15,123 bases of DNA from CAZMCT01 sp964564785 (GTDB lineage Bacteria > Planctomycetota > Phycisphaerae > UBA1845 > Fen-1342), in NCBI GenBank assembly GCA_964564785.1, contig CAZMCT010000101.1, positions 1 to 15,123 on the forward strand. The letters are read 5' to 3'. A program made the translations under genes and the position numbers. Below, piece after piece: positions 8,505 to 14,387 of this stretch; the first letter of the stretch is position 1, and each line of letters starts with the position of its first letter. Under the pieces are notes generated by a model, which worked only from the letters and a program-made list of their open reading frames with translations, ran no database searches and was not told where the DNA came from.

Positions 8505-10167
8505 AATCGCTTGCGCTGCTTTTGAACTGCGTCTCTGCCGTCCCGATCGCCGCCAGCAAACTCTGGGCCTTGTTCAGCGTCTCCTGATACTCGGAGGCCG
8601 GCACCGAGTCCGCCACCACGCCCGCCCCCACCTGCACGTCGGCCGTGTGCCGCCCCCCCTCCCCCGGCCGCACGACCAACGTCCGCAGCGCGATGCATGT
8701 GTCCATGTTGCCGCTGAAATCGACGTAGCCCACCGCCCCGGCGTACGGCCCCCGCCGCGTCGGCTCGCACTCGTCGATGATCTCCATCGCCCGCACCTTC
8801 GGCGCCCCGCTCACCGTCCCCACCGGCAGCGCCGCCCGCAACGCGTCGAACGCCGTCCGCCCCGCCGCCAGCTCGCCCGTCACCGTGCTTGCGATGTGCA
8901 TCACGTGGCTGTAGAACTCGACCGTCATCACGTCGCGGATCTTCACGCTCGCGGGGCGCGAAACCCGCCCTACGTCGTTGCGGCCCAGGTCCACCAGCAT
9001 GACGTGCTCGGCCCGCTCCTTCGGGTCCGCCAGCAGCTCTTCCTTCAGCCGCCGGTCCTCTTCCGCGCTGCCCCCCCGCCGCCGCGTGCCCGCCAACGGG
9101 CGGTTCGTCACCACCCCGTCTTCCACGCGGCACATGATCTCCGGGCTGGCCCCCACCAGCGTCACCTGTGGGGCCTTCAGGTAGAACATGAACGGCGACG
9201 GGTTGATTACCCGCAGCGCCCGATAAATGTCCAGCGGGTCGGCCGTCGTTTCCACCCGCAGCCGCTGGGACGGCACCACCTGGAAGATGTCACCCGCCCG
9301 GATGTACTCTTGGCAGCGGGCCACGATCTGCTCGAACTCGGCTTGCGTGAGATTGGCCGTGTAGCGGGCCAGCGTCGGGGCCGGTAGCGTAATCCGCACC
9401 GGCGTCAGACGCGACGGCCGGCCGAGCCGCGCCACCAATTCGTCAATCCGGGCTGCGGCCCGCTCGTACGCGTGGCCCAGCCGCCCTCGGCTGGGGGTTT
9501 CGTTGTGGCCCAGCCGCCCTCGGCTGGGTTCGTCCGCGTGGCCCAGCCGCCCCCGGCTGCGGGTTTCGTTGTGGCCCAGCCGCCCTCGGCTGGGGGATTC
9601 CGGCCGCGCTTCCCCCCCACCGCTCTCCCCCACATCCGCATGCGCCACTACCAGCGCGACCTTGCGGACGTGGTCAAAGACCACCAGCGACTCGTACAGG
9701 TCGAACAGCAGGTCGGGCAGTCCCCGGTCATCGGCCGGGGCGTTCGGCAGCCGCTCGTAATAGCGGACCACGTCGTAGGCCGCGTAGCCCACCACGCCGC
9801 CCAGAAAGCGCGGCAGGCCCGGCAACAGCGGAGCGCGGTACTGCCGCAGGTGCTGCTCCAGCTCGGCCAGCGGGTCGCGGCTCTCGACCTCGGTCGCCCG
9901 ACCGGTCCCGTGATCGAGCCAGTGGACGCGGCCGGCGGTGACCTCGAATGTCCGGACGGGGTCGGCCCCCAGGAACGAGTAGCGGGCGACGCTTTCCCCG
10001 CCGACGACGCTTTCGAGCAGGAAGGCGCGCGGCGTGTTTTGCTGGAGTCGGGCGAACGCGCTCAGCGGCGTCAGGTCGTCGCACACCAGCGTGGCCACGA
10101 CCGGCACGCGGTTGTACTGCGCGGCCAGTTCAGCGAACTCATCAAATGTGGGCGTCAATCCCTGCAT
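8503..10167 (-). CDS. trpE: Anthranilate synthase component I, with an inserted repeat
   Basis: TrpE converts chorismate to anthranilate, the first committed step of tryptophan synthesis, using ammonia from TrpG. The 554-residue protein has the feedback-site motif LLES (50-53) followed by RYSFLG, and the chorismate-binding core: SPFMFYLK, ASPEIMCRV, NRPLAGTRRRG, DLGRNDVGRVS, GTVSGAPKVRAMEIIDECEP and GPYAGAVGYVDFSGNMDTCIALRT. All are intact, so it should be active. Between the strand ending VALVVAHADVG and the helix starting YERAAARIDELV, about residues 191-233 are four 11-residue repeats of the type PSRGRLGHNET, encoded by palindromic DNA. The ATG at 10167 has no ribosome site, but a TACACT box sits six bases before it. 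No other trp gene is in the window; trpG must lie elsewhere. A PabB role is less likely given the LLES region and the overall match. Confidence 0.95.
   Translation of the reverse strand: MQGLTPTFDEFAELAAQYNRVPVVATLVCDDLTPLSAFARLQQNTPRAFLLESVVGGESVARYSFLGADPVRTFEVTAGRVHWLDHGTGRATEVESRDPLAELEQHLRQYRAPLLPGLPRFLGGVVGYAAYDVVRYYERLPNAPADDRGLPDLLFDLYESLVVFDHVRKVALVVAHADVGESGGGEARPESPSRGRLGHNETRSRGRLGHADEPSRGRLGHNETPSRGRLGHAYERAAARIDELVARLGRPSRLTPVRITLPAPTLARYTANLTQAEFEQIVARCQEYIRAGDIFQVVPSQRLRVETTADPLDIYRALRVINPSPFMFYLKAPQVTLVGASPEIMCRVEDGVVTNRPLAGTRRRGGSAEEDRRLKEELLADPKERAEHVMLVDLGRNDVGRVSRPASVKIRDVMTVEFYSHVMHIASTVTGELAAGRTAFDALRAALPVGTVSGAPKVRAMEIIDECEPTRRGPYAGAVGYVDFSGNMDTCIALRTLVVRPGEGGRHTADVQVGAGVVADSVPASEYQETLNKAQSLLAAIGTAETQFKSSASD
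9472..9594. repeat. Four palindromic repeat units, 33-base period, in frame within trpE (family B)
   Basis: Units start at 9472, 9505, 9538 and 9571, exactly 33 bases (11 codons) apart. Each has GTGG, then arm CCCAGCCG, loop CCCT, arm CGGCTGGG (24 bases), followed by a nine-base linker. Units 1, 2 and 4 are identical; unit 3 has loop CCCC and one arm mismatch. Linkers alternate (GGTTTCGTT, TTCGTCCGC, GGTTTCGTT), suggesting a 66-base duplication. On the coding strand each unit gives SRGRLGH. The reading frame of trpE is preserved. Confidence 0.9.
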
Positions 10168-10173
10168 GCAGGC

Positions 10174-10202
10174 AGTGTACGTCCGGCGGCGTCAACCGTC
10201 AG
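10174..10202 (-). promoter_or_regulatory. trpE promoter, probably leaderless
   Basis: Reading the minus strand, CTGACG (10197-10202, four of six positions of TTGACA) is followed after exactly 17 bases by TACACT (10174-10179, four of six of TATAAT). Six bases then separate it from the trpE ATG, so the transcript would begin at about the start codon. There is no Shine-Dalgarno sequence and no room for a trp leader-peptide attenuator. Confidence 0.55.
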
Positions 10203-10245
10203 CCATCGGCCCGACGCGAGGTTGCCGCACAAACCGCAACCTGCT

Positions 10246-11064
10246 CTACGCGCGCCCGACGAAGTAGTAGATCAGGACCGCCACCCCCAGCACGACGCGG
10301 TAGATTGCAAATGGCGTGAACCGGTAGCGCCGCACGTACGCCATGAATGTGGCCACGACCAGCAGTGCCACGAGAAATGCCGTGGCCGTTCCGACCACGA
10401 CCACGGCCACCCCCTCGCCTGATAGCAGCGCGCGGTTGTCCCACAGCCGCTTCGTGCCGGCCGCGAGCATGGTCGGAATCGCCAGGTAGAACGAGAACTC
10501 CGTCGCCACCGCCGGCGTCAGCCCCAGCACCATCCCGCTCATGATCGAGGCCGCCGCCCGCGACGTCCCCGGCCACATGCTCAGGCACTGCAACGCCCCG
10601 ATGGCGGTCGCCTGGCCGATCGTCACGTCGTCCAGCGACATCGGACCCGGCCGTCGGAACCGCCGGTCGATCCACTCCATCACGGCCGCGCCGACGATCA
10701 GCGCCCCGGCCACCACGACCGGAGCGTATGTCGGCGTTTCGAGGTACTGCTCCATCAGGTCGCCCAGCAGCCAGCCCAGAAAAAGCGTCGGCACCATCGC
10801 GGCGGCGAGCTTCGTCAGGATGTGGTCGAACCAGCGCCGGTTCCTCGGCCGCACGATCCGCCGCCACAGATCGCGCCAGAAGTACACCACGACGGCCAGG
10901 ATCGCGCCGATCTGGCTGACGAACAGAAACACCTTCCACTTCGGTTCGGCCGGATCGATGCCCAGCAGGGCTTCGACCAGGATGAGGTGCCCCGTGGAAG
11001 AGACGGGCAGGAACTCGGTCAGTCCCTCGACGATGCCCAGGATGATGGCGCTGATCAGTTCCAT
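10246..11064 (-). CDS. uppP: Undecaprenyl-diphosphatase (BacA/UppP)
   Basis: UppP removes a phosphate from undecaprenyl diphosphate and so recycles the C55 lipid carrier for peptidoglycan and other envelope glycans. It is an integral membrane protein. The 272-residue product has the signature EGLTEFLPVSSTGHL (13-27; Glu13, Glu17, Ser23 and His26 correspond to active-site residues of the family) and a second motif WPGTSRAAASI (164-174, Arg169). The latter differs from the usual PGxSRSG by having Ala-Ala after Arg. About eight hydrophobic segments follow the family pattern. Start ATG at 11064 opens directly onto the signature. No ribosome site or -10 box is seen upstream, because a repeat array abuts the start codon; read-through from pgpA is likely. 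It fits functionally with rodA/mrdA and the phosphoglycosyl transferase nearby. Confidence 0.95.
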   Translation of the reverse strand: MELISAIILGIVEGLTEFLPVSSTGHLILVEALLGIDPAEPKWKVFLFVSQIGAILAVVVYFWRDLWRRIVRPRNRRWFDHILTKLAAAMVPTLFLGWLLGDLMEQYLETPTYAPVVVAGALIVGAAVMEWIDRRFRRPGPMSLDDVTIGQATAIGALQCLSMWPGTSRAAASIMSGMVLGLTPAVATEFSFYLAIPTMLAAGTKRLWDNRALLSGEGVAVVVVGTATAFLVALLVVATFMAYVRRYRFTPFAIYRVVLGVAVLIYYFVGRA

Positions 11065-11168
11065 GTGAGGTCGGCTTCCAGCCGGTGGACCTGCCAGCTC
11101 GGTCTTGTGGCATCGGCTTCCCGCCGGTCACCTTGCCCGCTGGCTGTGGTGTGGGCTTCCAGCCCGGC
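11065..11168. repeat. Array of three family A palindromic repeats between pgpA and uppP
   Basis: Copies begin at 11065 (GTGAGGTCGGCTTCCAGCCG), 11107 (GTGGCATCGGCTTCCCGCCG) and 11146 (GTGGTGTGGGCTTCCAGCCC), about 40 bases apart. The shared core is an inverted repeat such as CGGCT-TCC-AGCCG; in copy 3 it becomes GGGCT-TCC-AGCCC, keeping the pairing although the bases changed. The array fills nearly the whole 109-base gap and ends at the base next to the uppP start codon. Confidence 0.7.
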
Positions 11169-11173
11169 TGCGC

Positions 11174-11710
11174 TCAACTCGCTGCTCCCAGCCACGCGGC
11201 CACGGGCGTCAGCCGCCACAGCAACTGCCCCGCCACATTCGCGTACACCCCGGCCATCAGGTCGTCCGCCAGGATGCCCCACCCGGCCGGCAGGGCCTCG
11301 AGTTGCCGGGCCGGCGGCGGCTTGACGATGTCCATGATTCGGAACAGCAGGAACTGCATTCCCGCCGCGCATGCCAGCGGCCACCCGCCCGTGCCCAGCC
11401 CGACGGGTAGCGCCAGCAGCGCCACCCACTGCCCCGCGAACTCGTCGAGCACGAATGGCGGTGGGTCCGCGCGACCGAAATGCGCAATCGCCCACGGCCC
11501 CCACACCACCGAAAACCGCGCCGCCAGCCCGATCCCTATCGCGGTCAGCAGTTCGAGCACGAACCGCGGCAGCCCCGCAGCCGCCACGAGGCCCCATAGG
11601 CCCGCCCACAGCAGCACGGCGACCAGCGAGCCGGCCGTCCCCGGCGCCGCCGGCGCGAAGCCGCTGCCCAGGACCGTAATCCAGGCCGTCCGCACCCCCG
11701 CCCCCTTCAT
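11174..11710 (-). CDS. pgpA: Phosphatidylglycerophosphatase A
   Basis: PgpA removes the phosphate from phosphatidylglycerol phosphate to give phosphatidylglycerol, the step right after PgsA. The 178-residue product has the family's motifs in order: GSGFAPAAPGTAGSLVAV (about 15-32), DEFAGQWVALLALP, and near the C-terminus GWGILADDLMAGVYANV, with the acidic pair thought to bind metal. Hydrophobic segments between them fit a small inner-membrane protein. The start is the ATG at 11710, which overlaps the pgsA stop (ATGA), so translation is coupled. Frames extending further upstream lie within pgsA and are not used. A repeat array follows the stop. Length and motifs agree with the family, so the call is firm. 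Confidence 0.94.
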   Translation of the reverse strand: MKGAGVRTAWITVLGSGFAPAAPGTAGSLVAVLLWAGLWGLVAAAGLPRFVLELLTAIGIGLAARFSVVWGPWAIAHFGRADPPPFVLDEFAGQWVALLALPVGLGTGGWPLACAAGMQFLLFRIMDIVKPPPARQLEALPAGWGILADDLMAGVYANVAGQLLWRLTPVAAWLGAAS

Positions 11711-12399
11711 CGCGGCTCTCCGCGCGCATCCGCCCGGGCCTGCGGTTCGCCCTGCGCCGCGCCGCCCGCCCCCGCCCAGGGCACCTCGGCTGCTCCGCTC
11801 AGCGCGGCCCCGCTCAGCAGGAACGCCCGCGCCCGGTGCAGGTACTGCACGGCCGACAGGGCCGTCACGACCACGGTGATCCAGATGGCCGCGATCCGCA
11901 GCGGCGCCAGGCCTTCCAGCTTCCACGCCAGTTGTCCCAGCACCACCAGCACCGTCGCCGACTGCACGAACATCTTCAGCTTGCCCATCCACAGCGCGCC
12001 GAACTCGCGGCCCTCCGCCTCCGACTGCGAGCGCACCGCCGAGACCAGGAACTCGCGCAGGATGATCACGATGACCATCCACGGCGCCACGCCCGTGATG
12101 TTCCGCTCGCCGTTCCAGAATGGGTGGCTCGCGAACAGCACGAACGCCCCGCAGACCATCACCTTGTCGACGACCGGATCGAGAATCCGCCCGAACGAGG
12201 TCTCCGACTTCATCATCCGCGCCAGCAGACCGTCCAGAACGTCTGCCAGCGCCGCCACCAGGAAAATCCAGAACCCCACCTCCAGCAGCCACCGCTGCCC
12301 CGCGAGCTGCCGGGCGTCGAACAGCGACAGCACACCCATGAAGATGATCGTGAGGCCCAGCCGCCCGAGCGTGATCTGGTTCGGGACGTTGATCCGCAT
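11707..12399 (-). CDS. pgsA: CDP-diacylglycerol--glycerol-3-phosphate phosphatidyltransferase
   Basis: PgsA joins CDP-diacylglycerol to glycerol 3-phosphate to form phosphatidylglycerol phosphate in the inner membrane. The 230-residue product carries a perfect CDP-alcohol phosphotransferase motif, D-G-x2-A-R-x8-G-x3-D-x3-D, in DGLLARMMKSETSFGRILDP and the following VVDK. The start MRINVPNQITLGRLGL is typical of PgsA. Several membrane segments follow. The C-terminus has a Pro/Ala/Gly-rich tail of about 35 residues beyond the usual end. The ATG at 12399 has AAGGAG upstream with a rather long 11-base gap. pgpA overlaps by four bases, so two successive steps of one pathway are coupled. Phosphatidylserine or cardiolipin synthases of the same fold are less likely given the pgpA partner. 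Confidence 0.94.
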   Translation of the reverse strand: MRINVPNQITLGRLGLTIIFMGVLSLFDARQLAGQRWLLEVGFWIFLVAALADVLDGLLARMMKSETSFGRILDPVVDKVMVCGAFVLFASHPFWNGERNITGVAPWMVIVIILREFLVSAVRSQSEAEGREFGALWMGKLKMFVQSATVLVVLGQLAWKLEGLAPLRIAAIWITVVVTALSAVQYLHRARAFLLSGAALSGAAEVPWAGAGGAAQGEPQARADARGEPR

Positions 12400-12434
12400 G
12401 CTGGGCAGCGCTCCTTCGGCCGTGGCCGGGCCGC

Positions 12435-12463
12435 AGTGTAGCGGATCGCCGCCGGCCGCAAAA
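12435..12463 (-). promoter_or_regulatory. Weak candidate pgsA promoter
   Basis: TACACT on the minus strand (12435-12440) is a fair -10 box. The -35 position 17 bases away is TTTTGC (12458-12463), a poor match that also forms the T run of the tRNA terminator. A start near 12428 would leave a leader of about 29 bases containing the AAGGAG ribosome site of pgsA. Confidence 0.3.
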
Positions 12464-12484
12464 CGACAGCCGCTGCGCAGTGGC
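12460..12484 (-). terminator. Terminator of the tRNA-Leu/tRNA-Arg transcript
   Basis: On the minus strand GCCACT and AGCGGC pair (one A-C mismatch) around GCGC, followed by TGTCGTTTTG. It begins four bases past the end of tRNA-Arg and precedes pgsA, so it would separate the tRNA transcript from the pgsA-pgpA-uppP group. The T run is short and the stem small. Confidence 0.4.
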
Positions 12485-12487
12485 GGA

Positions 12488-12561
12488 CGCGCCGCAAGGG
12501 ATTCGAACCCCTAACCTTCGGCTCCGTAGGCCGACGCTCTATCCAGTTGAGCTAGCAGCGC
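12488..12561 (-). tRNA. tRNA-Arg, anticodon ACG
   Basis: A complete cloverleaf of 74 nt on the minus strand. The acceptor arms GCGCTGC and GCGGCGC pair at all seven positions (one G-U). The D arm is GCTC/GAGC. The anticodon stem TCGGC/GCCGA encloses loop CTACGGA, giving anticodon ACG, whose A34 would be edited to inosine to read CGU, CGC and CGA. The T arm is AGGGG-TTCGAAT-CCCTT. Discriminator G; CCA is not encoded. It lies eight bases behind tRNA-Leu and is probably cut from a shared precursor. Confidence 0.96.
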
Positions 12562-12569
12562 TCGTTCAA

Positions 12570-12653
12570 TGCCCGGAACTGGATTCGAACCAGCACGAGG
12601 TTGCCCTCACCAGGCCCTCAACCTGGCGCGTCTGCCAATTCCGCCATCCGGGC
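12570..12653 (-). tRNA. tRNA-Leu, anticodon GAG
   Basis: An 84-nt class II tRNA on the minus strand. Acceptor arms GCCCGGA and TCCGGGC pair at all seven positions. Anticodon stem CCAGG/CCTGG encloses loop TTGAGGG, giving anticodon GAG (reads CUC and CUU). The long variable arm (GAGGGCAACCTC region) and the T arm with GTTCGAATC are clear. Discriminator A, as leucine identity requires; CCA is not encoded, so it must be added by CCA-adding enzyme. It is first in a two-tRNA unit. Confidence 0.96.
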
Positions 12654-12690
12654 GCGGGCGGGCTTTCGGTGGCCCGCACCGGAACGCCGT

Positions 12691-12719
12691 AGCCTAGACC
12701 CTCGGCGGCCGTGCGTCAA
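12691..12719 (-). promoter_or_regulatory. Promoter of the tRNA-Leu/tRNA-Arg unit
   Basis: On the minus strand TTGACG (12714-12719, five of six matches to TTGACA) is followed after exactly 17 bases by TAGGCT (12691-12696). Transcription would start near 12684, about 30 bases before tRNA-Leu. This is the best sigma70-type promoter in the window. Confidence 0.7.
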
Positions 12720-12751
12720 GATGCGACGCGCTGTCCGCATCCGCGGTGCCC

Positions 12752-12840
12752 CACAGCCGAGGGCGGCTGTGCCACGCTCTGTGCCACGGCCGTGTCGGCC
12801 GTGCAGGGTGCATTCTCTTCGGCCGACGAGCCGTCGGCCG
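12752..12840. repeat. Three consecutive hairpins, the first a family B copy
   Basis: Hairpin 1 (12752-12771): CACAGCCG-AGGG-CGGCTGTG, followed by CCAC. Reversed, it equals the 24-base trpE unit except for one stem base pair (A-T instead of C-G). Hairpin 2 (12785-12803): CACGGCCG-TGT-CGGCCGTG. Hairpin 3 (12820-12840): CGGCCGAC-GAGCC-GTCGGCCG. All arms are perfect over eight bases. Starts are 33 and 35 bases apart, close to the 33-base period in trpE. The cluster lies in the divergent gap between the tRNA promoter and the PPIase gene. Confidence 0.8.
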
Positions 12841-12922
12841 CCACGTGGGGAGCGCGGTGTCCCTTGCCGGCGTACCGGGCTCGAATGGCAGCTTCGCGCT
12901 CGGCTTGTGCCGCGGACAGGGG

Positions 12923-12928
12923 TATATT
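12923..12928 (+). promoter_or_regulatory. -10 box of a probably leaderless promoter for the PPIase lipoprotein gene
   Basis: TATATT matches TATAAT at five of six positions and ends six bases before the ATG at 12935. The -35 region (TCGGCT, 12900-12905, 17-base spacer) matches at three positions. AGGGG lies upstream of the -10 box and so would not be in the transcript as a ribosome site. Confidence 0.5.
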
Positions 12929-12934
12929 GTCTCC

Positions 12935-14242
12935 ATGCACCGCACGTCATGCTGCACATATACCCGGACTGGAAACGCGGGGCTCGCTCTGGCGGCCGTG
13001 CTGGCGGCGCTGGCGAGCTGCAAGTCCGGCCGCGACTCGACGCCGCCGCCGGATGTCCGGCGGCCGCAGATCCGCAGCGAGGCCGAGCTCGCGGCCGAGC
13101 GCGCGGCGCGCGTCGCGGCCGGCGAGATCGTCGCCACGACCTCACCCACGCTGACCGGCCTTGAGCGCGGCTCCGCTGCCGCCCGCCGCCCACGGGTCCA
13201 ACCGCAGCTCGAGCCGGTGCCGGGCGCGATCGAAGCCGACATCCTGCTGGTGAACAGTACGGTGCTGACGGTGCCCGAAGTGCTCTATCCGCTCCGCGGC
13301 GACCTGGAAACGCTGCGCCATAGCCGCACGAAGAGCGGATTCCGCGAGGAAGCCCGCCGGCTGGTGCGTCGCAAGACGCAGGAGGAGATCGGCACGATCC
13401 TGATCTATGCCGAGGCCGTCGCGGCGCTCAAGGACGAGCAGCGCAAGACGATGGACGCCGCGATCGACAAGGAGCTCGAGAACCGCGTCGCGCAGGAGTT
13501 TGAGGGCAGCGAGGCCCGGCTCGAAGCCCATCTGCGCGCGTACGGGCTGACGAAGGACCAGCTCCGCAACCAGCTCGGACGCCACCTGGTCGTCCGCCAG
13601 TACACGCGCGAGAAGCTCATGCCCCAGGTGCAGCTCCGCCGTGACGAGCTGCTGGCCTTCTACCGCGAGAACCAGCCGCGCTACACCACGACGGCGGCCC
13701 GCGAGCTCCTGCTGATCGAGCTCCCGTACGAGAAGTTCCTGCCCGCAGACCGCACCTGGGACCGCGCCACGCCCGCCGAACGCGCCCAGGCCCGGCTCAA
13801 GGCCATGCGCCGCGCCCGCGAGGCCCACGCCGCCCTCGCCGAACGCAGCTTCGCCGAGGTCTCGGCCGAGTTTTCGCTCGGCCCGCACGCGGCCGACGGC
13901 GGCTCCTTCGGCTTGCTCAGCCGCCCTTTGCAGCCGCCGCACGACGTCACCAGCAAACTCATTTTCGAGTATCAGGAGGGCCAGACCAGCGACCCCATCG
14001 AAACCGATACCGGATGGTACATCGTCCGTTGCGGGCGCATCCAGTCCGAGGCCGTGCGCCCGTTCGTCGAAGTGCAGGAAGAGATCCGCAGCGAGCTGAT
14101 GGAAAAACGCTTCAGCCGTCTTTCCGTCGATTACATGGTGCGGCTGGCCGAGAAAGCCACGATCTCGCCCATCGAACCGTTCGTCAACGCGGCCGTTGAG
14201 GCGGCCGACCGGGTGACGACGGCGGCTGCCGGCGTCCGGTAG
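12935..14242 (+). CDS. SurA/PrsA-like peptidyl-prolyl isomerase lipoprotein
   Basis: The 435-residue product looks like a periplasmic folding factor. A lipoprotein signal ends in LAALASC, with Cys29 as lipidation site. A Pro/Ala/Arg-rich linker follows to about residue 100, then a helical SurA_N-like region (about 105-245, rich in Glu, Arg and Lys) with TVLTVPEVLYPLRGDLE. The parvulin PPIase domain is at about 250-362: ARELLLIELPY, a helix with FAEVSAEFSLGPHAADGGSFG, then GQTSDPIETDTGWYIVRCG, all hallmark parvulin elements. A C-terminal helix follows. Order and lipid anchor resemble PrsA; the long N-terminal part resembles SurA. The ATG at 12935 is chosen because the signal peptide begins there and TATATT lies six bases before it. 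Active prolyl isomerisation is likely but not proven; a pure chaperone role is possible. Confidence 0.88.
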   Translation: MHRTSCCTYTRTGNAGLALAAVLAALASCKSGRDSTPPPDVRRPQIRSEAELAAERAARVAAGEIVATTSPTLTGLERGSAAARRPRVQPQLEPVPGAIEADILLVNSTVLTVPEVLYPLRGDLETLRHSRTKSGFREEARRLVRRKTQEEIGTILIYAEAVAALKDEQRKTMDAAIDKELENRVAQEFEGSEARLEAHLRAYGLTKDQLRNQLGRHLVVRQYTREKLMPQVQLRRDELLAFYRENQPRYTTTAARELLLIELPYEKFLPADRTWDRATPAERAQARLKAMRRAREAHAALAERSFAEVSAEFSLGPHAADGGSFGLLSRPLQPPHDVTSKLIFEYQEGQTSDPIETDTGWYIVRCGRIQSEAVRPFVEVQEEIRSELMEKRFSRLSVDYMVRLAEKATISPIEPFVNAAVEAADRVTTAAAGVR

Positions 14243-14246
14243 CGCC

Positions 14247-14330
14247 GGCGCTTCGCCTCCGATGCGCCCGGTCCAGCCGGCTGTGAAGCGCCGCCGCGGC
14301 CGGCCCTGCTCGTGCGAGCGGGCGGGCCGG
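14247..14330 (+). terminator. Inverted repeats after the PPIase gene, possible terminator
   Basis: GGCGCTTC (14247-14254) is perfectly complementary to GAAGCGCC (14285-14292). Just beyond, CCGGCCC (14300-14306) pairs with GGGCCGG (14324-14330), and GCTCG (14308-14312) with CGAGC (14315-14319), with an asymmetric bulge. GGGGGATT, not a T run, follows. The 145-base gap between the genes thus mostly folds; it may end the upstream transcript by a factor-dependent route. Confidence 0.35.
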
Positions 14331-14387
14331 GGGGATTCCAAAGAACACCGCGAGTTGGAATGTACCCCGCGCCCGCTTGCTTCTACC

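Noticed and set aside
8456..9133. N-terminal extension of the sugar transferase to 447 residues
   Set aside because: The extra sequence lies within trpE in another frame and resembles no transferase domain; the family start fits the ATG at 8455.
9472..9594. CRISPR array
   Set aside because: The 24-base repeats are regular, but the spacers are only nine bases, two of them identical, the array is in frame inside trpE, and no cas gene is present.
12746..12934. Longer start for the PPIase gene at 12746
   Set aside because: The added 63 codons come from the repeat array and would bury the lipoprotein signal peptide; the ATG at 12935 opens directly onto it.
12716..12940. A 74-codon minus-strand frame upstream of the PPIase gene
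   Set aside because: It is largely the translation of the hairpin repeats and has no ribosome site or family motif.
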